Shown here piece after piece: positions 27,796 to 38,802 of a stretch of 64,000 nt of DNA. Position 1 is the first letter of the stretch. Every line of letters starts with the position of its first letter. The notes under the pieces are model-generated. The model searched no databases, was not told the origin of the DNA, and saw only the letters and a program-made list of their open reading frames with translations. The translations under genes and the position numbers were made by a program. This stretch comes from Typha latifolia (taxonomy: Eukaryota; Streptophyta; Magnoliopsida; Poales; Typhaceae), in assembly GCA_019914945.1 (NCBI GenBank), contig CM034102.1, positions 558,001 through 622,000 of the forward strand, read 5' to 3'.

Positions 27796-29201
27796 ATGGG
27801 AGGCGACTCGTTCACCGCGGGCGAGTCAGGTTCTCCGCTCGCGGCGGTGGCGGAGGCATTCGAGGAGCTCGCGAGGTCGCTCCAGGATTGCTCCACCGAC
27901 CTCCGCCTCGCCCCCTTCTCTGATGCGTGCGCCCTGATCCCCGTCCTATTTGGGTGTATTGGCTTCGCCTTTAAGTTTGCCGAGATGGAATATGTCTCCA
28001 AGGTTCGTTCCCCTCCTCTATCTCGTATCTTTTCCTTGCAATAATGGAAATTAAGTAGCTCGATGGGTTGCGGTTACAGAGGATGTGAAGGGGAGTGAGA
28101 AAGGAACAAAAGATGGGAGCCATTCACGTAATCTACGTAGGGTCAGGCTAGGCCTTGATCTCATCAGAGCTTTATTTGAGCAATTCCTATCAGCTAAGTA
28201 TGTTCTTCAACTGCAGCGCCATTTATTTTTCTATTATTTATCAATTCATTTGCATTTTAATATGTTGCAAATAGTAAAGTTTCTTGTTTTTCTTTTAGTT
28301 TTTACTTCAGTGTTTTCTCCATTAATGTCATATTTTGTACTATAAATCTTGATTTAGTCTTATTCCAAATGTAATCATAATATCTTCAAATGTTTTCTAG
28401 TAGAATATTGAGTTAACATTATTTCTTTATCACGTTCTCTCTTTCAGTGAGTGCTCGTTAAAAGAAGCTGCCTTAGCTGCTTATGGCCAAGTTTGTGCAC
28501 CATTCCACAGTTGGGCAACGAGGAAAGCAATTGGTGCTGGGATGTACACTCTTCCAACTTGGGAGCAATTGTTATCAAGATTGAATGAAACTGGTAACTT
28601 TCCCTTACAAAAATTGCAACTCATTTTCAATCATTTTAACAAGTGTCGGATTTGGATGCTTGCATAACAGCTTCAATAACTCAAATGAGATTCCTCATAC
28701 CCAATCCTTGGTTGATTTTGCATCTTATATGGTAATTATTTTTTTCAGATGCTGAAGCACCCATTAACGAGCACATTCTCTTTCTCAGAATTTGCATTAT
28801 TTGACTGCAATAATTTCAGTATGCTCCATGTGATTTAAGATGTAGTTTCTGTTTTTATCTTTTGGTAGCTAGGATCATTTACCTCCACAGTGTGATTTTC
28901 CTGATAGAAAATAAGAATAATATATCTCAATGGTTATGATTTCTGAAAGTTAATGCATCTTACTCTATCTAGAGTAGAGGACATTACTATTATGAAAATT
29001 TGTCTTAGCACAGAGAATACTTTCGTCGGGAATAACTCTGACCTCTCCAGAATCTTTACACAGAATGCGCTTTATATTTTGCTTTAAACAATTGAATAAA
29101 TTGTCTTACACCTAATTTACACCAGTTGGAGATTTCTTTATCTACGAAACATTTAAAATTTCTACATTTTTGCAGATCACTCTGTGCAGAAGGAAATGTG
29201 A
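27796..29201 (+). pseudogene. ACD11: ACD11-like glycolipid transfer protein, truncated and partly deleted
   Basis: Related to ACCELERATED CELL DEATH 11, a GLTP-fold ceramide-1-phosphate transfer protein that restrains cell death. Proposed exons are 27796-28002, 28082-28197, 28448-28593 and 29176-29201, giving about 164 aa against roughly 205 for the family. Visible landmarks are LAAVAEAFEELARSLQD, FKFAEMEYVSK, GSHSRNLRRVRLGLDLIRAL, APFHSWATRKAIGAGMYTLP and LNETDHSVQKEM. About 20 residues expected between EYVSK and the GSHSRNL segment are missing. The frame stops at TGA 29199-29201, yet the same frame continues RYIDASSLIIQYIDTLF, which is the expected end of the protein; a single R-to-stop change explains it. 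Most likely a pseudogene. A functional shortened form is less likely. Confidence 0.75.
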
Positions 29202-29951
29202 AGATATATTGATGCTTCTAGTCTGATTATACAGTATATTGACACTCTTTTCCTTTCAACAAATATTAGCCTAGACTGGTGAACTAACTTGGAAGTGCAT
29301 ATTGAACAGTACCTGCAAGGAATACTTTCATTTCCAAATTGGAATCTTTCAATTTTTTTTTTAGTTTACTGTTATATTTTCTTGTTGGTGGTTTCTAAAT
29401 TTAGTCCAACTCTTACAGAGAGAGCCCACAAACTGCGCCTTCGCCTTTTTTTTTCTTGTAGTTTTTGTGACTTTTAAATTGTTGCTTTGTATTATCTCTT
29501 TATATTCAAGGGTCCTAGTGAAATTCTAGTTGAGGCTATAGTGCTATACCCAAATCCCTTGTAAGACCTTATCTCTATGTTCTATTAATATTTTATTATG
29601 ATTAGTAGATGGATAAGAGAGAGGTCTTTGCACCTTTCCTTTAATTTCTTTGCACTTCACTTCTACTCTTTTAGTGATATACATGAAACTCCATCGAAAT
29701 GAAGTTATATTTGCAGAGTCAAAAGCTACAAAATTTTTACTTTTTTATTTGCAGAATTATTCCATGATATTTTGACACCTAGGGAGGTGTTTTTTGCAAG
29801 TAGGAAGTCTATCTGTCAATATGAGAGAAGGTGGTTTTTTGCAATAAGTTTGAAATGCAGGTGGTGATATGCGAAAAACCCTATCCTCCTTATCCCAACT
29901 CTATCGTTAGAGCAAAACTACTCGAGTGGCGTTGGACGATCGCCTCCTCCC
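29202..29951. other. Spacer with repeated short motif before the plastid membrane protein gene
   Basis: It carries the last ACD11-like coding remnant, then AT-rich sequence. Near 29788-29845 aggtg-tttttt-gcaa occurs twice. The right copy of the aggtggtgatatgc repeat is at about 29859-29873. A telo-box-like aaaccctatcc follows at about 29876, near the probable transcription start of the next gene. Confidence 0.45.
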
Positions 29952-31680
29952 ATGTCTCTCCTCATCTCTAATCTCCTGCCCGGGAGCGGTACGCTCGCCG
30001 CCCCGTGTTCTCACCTCCCCAGGACCCCTCCTTCCTCGACTTCCCTCGCCTTCCTTTCTCCTTGCAGCACTCGGCGGAGCTCCCACGTCGCACGCGCGAG
30101 GAAGGGCCTCTCTTCCCGCAGCCGCCGACCCGACAACCGAGGCAAGAAGGGTTCGGTCACCACCACCAAAGAGGTCGAGGAGGAGGAGGCGGCTTTCGGG
30201 TATGGCGCTTCTTCGGTCGATGGAGTCGAGGGAGGAGGAGGTGACATGAGCTTCATGTCAACGACGCCGATGCCGGAGATCCCCGGGGACGAGCGCGACT
30301 TCTGGGAGGGTCCCCAGTGGAACGCTTTCGGATTCTTCATCCAGTACCAGTGGGCTTTCGGCATCGTTTTCGCTGTGAGATTCCATCTCCTCTGTTTAGA
30401 AATTTTTGTGGTTGTTTGTCAAAATTGGATCCTTCTGTTTTCTTGAGGTCACTTGAATGATTTTGATAAAACTGACGTCGTTATTAAAAAAATAACTTCC
30501 GGTATTATTTCCTTACTTTGGTTTTAGTAGTTCTAAGATGTTTCTTTTAATTCTATGCCCACTTCATGCTTCTTCCTCTGTTTGGTTAAGCTGGGGTGAC
30601 TGCTAAGAATCTGCAGTTTTTGACTTGTTCATTGTTCCAATTTGCTATATAAATAAGGGTGAAAATTTTAATACTGAATGAGGATTACATTAGATTGTGT
30701 TGTTCCTAGAGAAGGATGTGTCATTTACTGTTGGAAAGACAAGGATATGGTTTGTAAGCTCGGAAATCTACTTCTGCTTCTTGAAATGCAATTAATGGTT
30801 CAATGTTCCTATTGCTGGAACTTATTTGAGGTGAAGTGGTAGCAGCTTAGTTTGAGGTTAGCTCGGTAGCATATATTTGCTTAAGGGAGAAATTGATAGG
30901 TTGGACCATTGGAGATGAAAGATTCTTGATATTGGATCGTGGGTGAAAAATTGCTTTGACATGGATCCAAGAGTCAGATTCAAACTTCCTCAAGTCTTTA
31001 ATTTGTTTCAACATGGTAGGGCGGAAAATTTTAGAAGATAGTATTTCGAGTGGTATGGCCCTAAATATTTATCTGCAATCAAAGGTTTCAGCACTACAGT
31101 GCATTGACATGGGTTCAGGATGCTAATATTCACCTTTTGCCCTAACAAAACCCTTTATCATTTTACTACTTTACTGATGTTGTTTTTGTTATGAAGTTTG
31201 TATTAGTTATGGAATGATAAACATATTGTTGTTTTCTTCGTTTCTCTTCTTTTGCTGTTAAGCTCTTGGTCAACAGGTTTTATTGTTTAAGTTTTGACTA
31301 TTCAAAGCTGGTGAAACATTAAGGGGTATAGTTTTGTCAAGTTTTACTGCTCTTACTATGTCCTGAATTTTTTGAAAGTATCCTGCTTTAGTTCCAAAGT
31401 TTTGAGTTAGATCTTTACTGAAAGAATCAGAAGTAATACAGCATCATACCATACTGTTCACTTTTTACTGGATATAGTTCAACTAATTGAGGCTATTTCT
31501 TGACAGCTAATTGCTTGCGGTATTGCTGTTTCTACGTATAATGAAGGAGCAACAGATTTCAGAGAAACTCCTGCATTTAAGGAATCGATCGGGTCACAAG
31601 AGTTGTTAGAAGAACCAGAGGCATCCAACTCTGATGTGTTTGAGGGCAATCCAACTGAAGTGGCACCAAGTCTGGAGTAG
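29952..31680 (+). CDS. Predicted plastid-targeted single-span membrane protein, function not recognised
   Basis: Exons 29952-30374 and 31507-31680 join in phase and encode about 198 aa. The start is the ATG giving MSLLISNLLPGSG. Residues 1 to about 60 are Ser/Arg/Pro-rich and nearly free of acidic residues, as in a chloroplast transit peptide. An acidic/Gly-rich stretch follows, then MSFMSTTPMPEIPG, DFWEGPQWNAFGFF and one hydrophobic segment at about 126-150 (WAFGIVFALIACGIAVSTY) split by the intron. The C-terminal tail is acidic (YNEGATDFRETPAFKES, EELLEEPEAS). It resembles conserved uncharacterised plant thylakoid or envelope proteins, but I cannot name the family with confidence. High GC in exon 1 contrasts with the AT-rich intron of 1.1 kb. 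Confidence 0.8.
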
Positions 31681-32319
31681 CCTACTATGGAGACTGACTC
31701 TTCTCTTGGATTCTAAGGTTGTATAATACATGATGCAACTCCAATTCCATAAAGGTTTGCCAACAGTAGTGAGTAATCGGGAAATCATGTAGTAGGCTAT
31801 TCCATTTTACTCTTTTTGGTGTCATCATAATGTAGCTACTCATGTATGTTAAACGATAAAGGCTAAATTTGTTATTTACTCATCTTAAGTCAATTGATTT
31901 TATGCCATACAGCATTCTGTCTTCTAATTACTGTGGCACGTTCTAGCATTTTGTTAAGTGTTCCAGAAATTGGATTACTTTTGAATATTCTTTTACTCTT
32001 GTGCTGCTGAGGGCTCTCTTGGCTCTCTGCTCCCTTCTTGTCTGGTCTATAAGCGAGAGCTACAAATTCTTAGACTATAAAATATAAAAATTATCTTTCT
32101 CTAGTAATTTAAAATTTTAAGAGTAGTTCGATTACTTAACATGGTGTTAGAATAAAATGTTATGCGTTCAAATACCTGTTATATTTGATTAAAACTCTAC
32201 CCAAGTAAGTCATCCTTAGATAGATGTCGATTACTGTCCATACGGACCATACCTTTTCTTGTTCTCTTCCTCAAGCATAATGCGTACCTGGAAGAAGAGT
32301 GAAAAAGGAACTACGATTG
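31681..32319. other. 3' flank with degenerate tRNA-promoter-like tract
   Basis: 31681-31900 is the likely 3' UTR. At about 32134-32180 a tract reads taacatggtgttagaat then gcgttcaaatacc, resembling a decayed A-box/B-box or a copia primer-binding site. No open frame of note. Confidence 0.35.
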
Positions 32320-33393
32320 GTTGCCTTCCCACCATTTGAATGCTGGCGCAGAAACCATCTTTCTCCCTCCTAGAGGGAGTTTCTCCCTTGCCGCGCCGGC
32401 AAGGCTTTTCTCTCTCTGCGCTTGCCCTAGTCTAGGGTTGGCGCAAAGACTCTTTCCCTCCCTCCTAGCAGGGTCTTCTCTCTTGCCACCGTCGGCGAGG
32501 CTTTCCTCTCCCCTCCCCTAGCCATGGGCTAGGGGAGGAGAGCACTTTTCTTTCTCATTTCCCTTCTTTCTTCTTCTCTCCCCCTAAAAGTCTGATGTTC
32601 CTCCTCCCTCTCGAAGATGCCGTCCGCCATCCACCATTTGCCTGGCAATTCCACTATAGCTAATGTCGACGTCCATCTCGCCACTGTCCTTTCCTTGGCT
32701 ATCTGTGACTCTGTCGTCTGCGCCGAGCGCCGGGGGCCATAGATCTTGCCTCGGTGTGCTCCTCTATCCTCTGTGATGCCGATGTCATCGGTTGCTATCG
32801 ACTACCATGGATGTCGCCTCCCATGGTTTCAGCCCTTAACCGCAGTCGCCCTTGCCTAATCGCCGCCACCTCACCTTGCTTTTTTGCTTTGTCGCCATCG
32901 TCCTGTGCTTTGAGAAATTAGTTTATCAATTTTGTGGATGCATTTGGCAGAGTTATCACTCTCATCCTCTCGCTATTTTCTTACTTTTGCTATTTCGTTC
33001 TCGGTGTTGTTCTTGGTTTCACATGTTACTCAAATAAAGTCATCATGTGATTTTGTTATGATCGCTGGATTTCATCACTGATGAGCCTAGAATCCTACCT
33101 GAGTTTGCTCCTTTTTAAATGTTCAATCTTTCAAAACTCGTGCCATTATATTTATAGTACAGTTGGCTAAGCGGGAGACTTGTTTCTAGAACATTGCTCT
33201 ATATCTTTTTTTCTTATTATACTTAAGTACTTATTCTTGATACTTGATACTTCGTGTTTATTGTAGTTCAGTCTATATACAGTCATTCTTAGGGTTTTTA
33301 TCATATTTTTCTTGTTTTTGTATCGAATTGTAATCGTTTGATTGAACTAATGAAATGAATCGGTCCACCGACTTTTCTTCCAAAAAAAAAATC
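32320..33393 (+). mobile_element. Possible LINE-type retroelement remnant ending in poly(A)
   Basis: A GC- and pyrimidine-rich block begins with two imperfect tandem units of about 93 bp (about 32342 and 32436; each has a ctggcgcaRA-like start, ccctcctag and ggcRaggctt). It then passes through Pro/Ser-coding-like DNA and ends with a LINE-like tail (gtaatcgtttgattgaac, caatgaaat-type) and an A run at 33381-33390. No reverse-transcriptase motif survives and I could not find a target duplication, so the call is tentative. Confidence 0.35.
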
Positions 33394-33625
33394 ATTGGGG
33401 TGGATGCTGTATAGTATCTGACTAGAATGTTGGGGTCGCGTCCAATGCTTGATATAACGAATAAAATTTCCACATTATGAATTAATATTTGCAATCTCTT
33501 TTCTTACAAAATATTTATGCTTAATCACATCCATTATTCCTCGGGCATTATAACAGAGCCAGTTGCGTAATATGCATCATCTAGCATAACTAGGAAGGTT
33601 AAGAGATCTATGTACGTATTTGCTG
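33394..33625. other. Spacer after the retroelement-like tail
   Basis: AT-rich sequence leading to the IST1-like stop codon. Likely 3' UTR of that gene; nothing else seen. Confidence 0.45.
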
Positions 33626-35246
33626 CTAAACTCCTCTTCGGGTTCTCATGGACATTGCTTTTCTCGCTACATTAAGGTGCTCTTTGTGCAACTTGTCCAT
33701 GGAATCCAGGTGAGAACTCTCTGCTCTTGCTTCAGCGTTATCTCGGCTTCCAGGTCCCAAACCAACAGTACCAATCTCTCTATTGATTGGAACTTTGCCG
33801 TCATCTTTGCTTCTTTGGTAGGGTGGATGAAGGTAAGAGAAATGTTGTTTAACAGCAACGGCGTTTGTTTCCTTTGGAGAAATCTCAGTTGAATCCGAGC
33901 TTGAAGAAGATGAAGATCTCTGCAGTTGTGTCCCAAACTTCTCTGTGAGTGCTTTCCGAAGGAAGCCTTTGTCCTTCACATAGATACCTTCTTCTGCCTC
34001 TGGCTTATAATTTTGGACATGGTGGGTCTTCTCAAAGCTCTCACTTTGATCTCTTTTCCATCCCTCAGTTTTGCTTCTCCTTAGACTCTGATCACCTGAG
34101 CCCTTCCCTTGGGATTCCGACCGCGAGAGCTCCACGGCGACCCTCGCTGCGGCTGCGGCGTAAGCGGCCGACTCAAACGCCGCCTGTGCTGCAGTTGCCA
34201 CGTCTTTGTATTCATCCAAACCCAAGTTTGATAGTTTCTCGTTTACATCTGGTGATGTGCTCTGTTCTACCTTGCGCTGGTTCTTCTGCATGGATGTTGG
34301 TAAAAGTTTGAAGCCATGCAAAATTGTGTAACAAGTTAGATAGTTTGATCACCATACTGACCTCTAAAATCTCAGGGGAAGATTCATCGCATTCCAATTT
34401 GATTCCTTTCTCAGTAGCAATTTCCTTTGTCACCTTCTGCTTGCTTTCCAGGCTTGGCTCTCTAGTAGACAGCTTCTGCATCACCTGCAGTGCATCCATA
34501 AACACCCATATCAGTAGCTATGATGAGAGTAAACAAAACATAGGAGACTCTCAGAAGATGGAATCAGACTCTACGTTTGGATTCACCCCACACTCGTTGC
34601 GCAATTCAACGGCGGAGGCGACGAAATCCTTCCCAAACTTGGACGCGAAGACGGCCCGAGCTTCATGCAGCTCAGGCAGGTCGCCGCATCTCGACGCCGC
34701 AAATACGAGGCTCGAGATCGCCTCTCGGAGCTCCTCCGGGCACACTCTGTACGATTCCAGCAAGATGAATGATTCTATAAGAAGAACATATAGAGGGGGA
34801 GACAAAAAGAAGAAGAAAAGAACCGCTGTTACATTGATGAGCATCACTAAATCTCAGATACCCACTTTTGGTTTTCCATAATGACGACTCTCTCAGTTAG
34901 AAGACTGCAGTAGTTCTCTAACATCACAAACAAATCCAGCATGTCCTGCTCCTTGATCACTTGCTCTGCCTGATGCAATCCATCAATGAACACAACCATT
35001 AGAAAGACTGAATTATAAACCAACCATGTGCACCTGGGTTAGTTAGTAGTCACTGACACGAAGTAAGGCGCGGTCGAGGTGTCCGAGGTGAAGGAGCTGC
35101 GCGACGTCGCATCGGGCCTGCGAGCACCGGGCTTGCCGGTGGTTACGGAGGACGGCGAGGCGGGAGACGGTGAGGTTGAGAAGAATCTTTATCTTGGAGC
35201 TCTTCTTTGATGACCTTCCTAATAGAAAGTCGAGCTTCCTCCCCAT
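33626..35246 (-). CDS. ISTL: IST1-like protein (Vps4-regulator domain)
   Basis: Plant IST1-like ESCRT-III-associated protein, a regulator of the VPS4/SKD1 ATPase in multivesicular-body sorting. Exons: 35246-35058, 34969-34866, 34746-34575, 34484-34362 and 34285-33626; phases close and give about 415 aa. Residues 1 to about 185 form the IST1 domain: KSSKIKILLNLTVSRLAVLR, QARCSQARCDVAQLLHLGH, LFVMLENYCSLLTERV, ELREAISSLVFAASRCGDLP and VMQKLSTREPSLESK. The C-terminal half has an Ala-rich helix (AAQAAFESAAYAAAAARVAV), a Ser run (SSSSSSSDS) and a basic end (RKAMSMRTRRGV), probably disordered and protein-binding. The ATG at 35246 gives MGRKLDFLLGRSSK, the normal family start. A Cys residue is more frequent in helix 1 than usual but nothing appears broken. 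Confidence 0.92.
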
Positions 35247-36106
35247 CTTCTCCCCTCTCCAATGGCCACTGCTTTGTTTTGGCTGCTTGTTTTGGAGAGT
35301 TCAGAGTATCAAATTATTGACGAGATGACGTGAATGATTGGGTCTTCCAGTGGGTTGGATGTTGTTGGAATATGATAGACTTAGTAACAAAGGATTGATT
35401 GATTGAGTAGGCAATAGGAATTGCTCTCCATATGGCTGAGTGGTTCTTCTCAGCAAAGCAGTGGATATTTCAATATGCAATCAAGCACAATAATAATATT
35501 TGAGTACCATTTCATTCTCAGTTTGATGTATTCTAAATATCCTGGATTCAGAAAGTTTAGAGGACCAACCTCCTACCATTCTTGCAACTACTGGTAACTG
35601 GGCAAGTGGCCAAAACCACCACTGGCACTCAGATGTGACCTCGATCGTTTGCATATTTTTCTACGGAGTTTTTATTAGATTGGAAGACTAAGTTTGCTGG
35701 AGGTGTCATCTATCAATTTGTTGAAACTTTTGGCATGATTATGGCATTCAAATGAATTTTCTTTTCATGTAGGCCACGAATTGAAAATAGCGGAGGGCTA
35801 AGCGTGCAGCTAATCGGATGATAAAAGGTAAGGTTAATTTGTATTAATTACTTAGGCTTTGGCTTGGCCCAGGGGCAATACAAAGTTTGAGGTTACGTTT
35901 TAACCATCAAAGATTCAAAATATAGAATTGAGACCCACGTAGACTTACTTTTCTTTTTGGTTTTTAATGTAAACAGCTACTAAAAACTTTCAAAATATCA
36001 TAATTATTTGTTATATTCTTTAAGTTACCATTTTTATCATTAAAATTGTCGATTTTTTCAGAGTTAGTTTTGAACAAAATATTTGTAGTAAATTATTTTT
36101 GGAGTT

Positions 36107-36144
<38 letters not shown>

Positions 36145-36418
36145 ATATTCTTCTTAAGAAAGTTTAGAGCGTCAAATTTTTATCAATATTTTTTGTTTTA
36201 CGTAATTTTTTTTTGTCTTGTACTATAATATCAGGTTAAGTTTTGGATATCTTTTACACTATTTAAAATAATTTACATAAGTGCTAAGTTCGATTTCAAT
36301 CATAATATGTTAAATTAATGTAAGAGTGATTATAATATTTTAAAAGTTTTTAGTGGCAATTATATAAAAATTTCTACTTGTTTAACCTCTTTATTTCCTG
36401 CAGGGCCAGTAACGGATT
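35247..36418. other. Intergenic, AT-rich with a TA microsatellite
   Basis: 35247-35450 is the probable promoter/leader of the IST1-like gene. The rest is AT-rich and carries (TA)n at about 36113-36137. I see no gene. Confidence 0.5.
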
Positions 36419-36504
36419 TGGGCTTTAAGGTGGGGCTTTCTTGAAAGATGGAATATATGGGCCTCTCTATTGGGCTTGGGTCGGATCATTAGTTTTAATG
36501 GGCT
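36419..36504 (+). promoter_or_regulatory. CMC1: Four TGGGCY site II elements upstream of CMC1
   Basis: TGGGCT at 36419-36424, TGGGCC at 36458-36463, TGGGCT at 36471-36476 and TGGGCT at 36499-36504, all on the coding strand, 210-290 bp before the ATG. Clusters of site II elements are known from nuclear genes for cytochrome pathway components in Arabidopsis and bind TCP factors. This fits the mitochondrial role of the gene downstream. Confidence 0.55.
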
Positions 36505-36673
36505 AATTATTATATTTGTCTTAAGATTTAATTAATAGGAAAATCAAATGTTGACTTTATGAACTCGAACCCTAACCAAGCGGATGATCGAATCGGGTAA
36601 ATTTTGGTTTCATCCATTTCTCTCGTCGTCAAAATTGAGATCATTAATCATACCATAATAGGGTTTTCTGTAC

Positions 36674-36706
36674 TTCTCTCTCTCTCCCTCTCTCTCTCTC
36701 TCTCTC
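36674..36706 (+). repeat. (CT)n microsatellite in the CMC1 leader
   Basis: Nearly pure CT run of 33 bp, ending just before the CMC1 ATG. CT-rich leaders are common in plants and can affect transcription or translation. Confidence 0.85.
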
Positions 36707-36710
36707 CGCA

Positions 36711-38802
36711 ATGGGGTACATCGAAGAGGCCAGAGAAAACCATGTCAAGAAGAAGGTGGAGGAAGGTAAAAAAAGCTCCAATCTTTTTCTCTTTAACCAT
36801 GTCAAGATGCTCCCTTGACGGTGTTTGTTCGGTTCTTGCACTAGGGATCATTTGTTAGATGTGGTAAGAATTTAGGGATAATTTGTCGGCGAACTTGAGG
36901 AATTTTAGCCAAGATGGTTCTTTTTCGGCCTACCAAGAAGCAATCACATCGTGCTGATGTGGATGCTTTAGGCATGCCTTCTATTGTAGAGCTGCAGCAT
37001 TGGCTTGAGTGGTGTTCCGTTATTATGTGAATCACTATAATAGTTTAGATTTTATATTGGTAAGGTTAATGGAGTAGATGATAAGCGTTGAATCTGTTAT
37101 TTTACTTGAGATCAAACTAAATTTTGTAGTAGAGTAGCAATTTGAGTTTTCTTTTTCTTTTTCTAGCTTTACGCAGCAAAATGAAGCAAAAGGCATTCAA
37201 AGAATGTGACTATTACTCTGCAAAGTATGCTGAATGTGCTGCAGGAAGAACTATATCTGTAGTATGGAGTTGTCGTAAACAAGCAAAGGAGTTGAATGAA
37301 TGCCTTCACCAGTAGTAAGTTCATTTCCAGCATCATATGTTTCCCTTCAGTTAAATCTGGATAATGCATCTTAGTCATTCTGCTATCAGCATTCTCTGCC
37401 ATCTTCATTTGTGTGCCGTGAATAACAACTTACTCTAACAATGCTGAGGATTCTGAACTTTATCTACATGCTAGACAGTCTTATGGCTTTACTTTGCTGC
37501 GAGATATCCTCTATTACATTGGTCCGGATCTTCCCTTATACAAGTTCTTCCAGACCTCTTAAGTTTTGTGGTTTCAGCTTTTAGACAAGTTTTGATCGAA
37601 CACCAATCAAGTCCGCATCTTTTGGGCCAAAATTAACTTTTAAGTTATATTTCTCATGGTTTGAAGTTTCATTTGAAACTGAAATGTTTTGCATTTCAGT
37701 CCTGTCCGATCAGAAACTGCACCCTGAAATTAGCATCGAACCAAAACAACTGTCATAACAATTTTTTTAAAAGTATGTTTTAAATTCAAAGATAAATTTG
37801 GCTTGAATCCAACTTGTTCCTAACTCAATATCAGCCTCATTGCTTAAAAGTTATTGGATCTTATAATGCATTGAAGAAAAAGAACAGACTATTTATCAAA
37901 AGAGGTCCAAAACTGACACAACAAAATTAGAACCAAAACCTACCAAAACATTTCATTTTTTAACCAAGCCGAAACCGCAACTTCGAACTACGATAGTTCT
38001 AATGATTGTGATTATTTATGAGTGTTAGCTTGCCGCCCTTCTTTCAGCCAAATTGACTTTAAATGACAGAAGTTTTACTGCTTAGAAATGATGTAATACA
38101 TATGATGCAAATTCATATCTTACAAGGGAGCAAAAGAAGTTTCAGTACAGGAATATCTACAAAATGTTTTACCAGGACTTGCCTTTGTCTTAGATGATTG
38201 TGCAATGCATATGAATTTTAGATGTAATGAATAGTAAGCTAGTTGTCTCCTTTAAATTTATAGACACGTTCTCTCATGGACAAGTGCCAGCAGACGTGAT
38301 GTTAATGACCTTACAATCTAAGAATTCTACTTATTGAGGAACTGTAAATTGCCCAATTTGTCTAGAATCTCTAGGAACTTCTAATTTGATATTTTTTCCC
38401 CTCTTTTCGGTACATATGCTTGCTCTGTAGGTTCAAACCAATAGTACCAGGGAATGAAATCATTAAAAATATACTTCATGACCAGGACCCAAAACTTAGT
38501 TGCATAAGAAGGAACATGGAAGTCTTCTTAGGTATTGTTTCTTTATATCTGAGAATATTATTATATGAAGTTGATAAATATGTTAGTGTTTCCATCATTA
38601 TTTATCATTTGATTAACTTGGAAACGTGAACTACTCCTGCTGGTTTATGCATAAATCAACTACTCAGTTATAATCAAGAAAGGCATCTGTCTAGATATTA
38701 ACTTTGCCCTTTATCCTTGGCAGTACCAATGACAGTGTCTTGGAAGAAATGAAGAAAAATTACATGCTTGAGCAAGAAAGCAAGGAGAGAAACAAGATAT
38801 AA
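36711..38802 (+). CDS. CMC1: CMC1-like mitochondrial twin CX9C protein
   Basis: Small intermembrane-space protein of the Cmc1 family, needed for cytochrome c oxidase (COX1) assembly and copper handling, imported by the MIA40 disulfide relay. Exons: 36711-36765, 37167-37314 and 38724-38802; phases close and give about 93 aa. The twin CX9C motif is exact: C32-x9-C42 (CDYYSAKYAEC) and C54-x9-C64 (CRKQAKELNEC). The N-terminus MGYIEEARENHVKKKVEE and the tail TNDSVLEEMKKNYMLEQE are as I recall for plant members. The 1.4-kb second intron is long for so small a gene and contains a 9-bp perfect hairpin at 37678-37700. A (CT)n tract ends five bases before the start codon, and four site II elements lie upstream. 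Confidence 0.93.
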
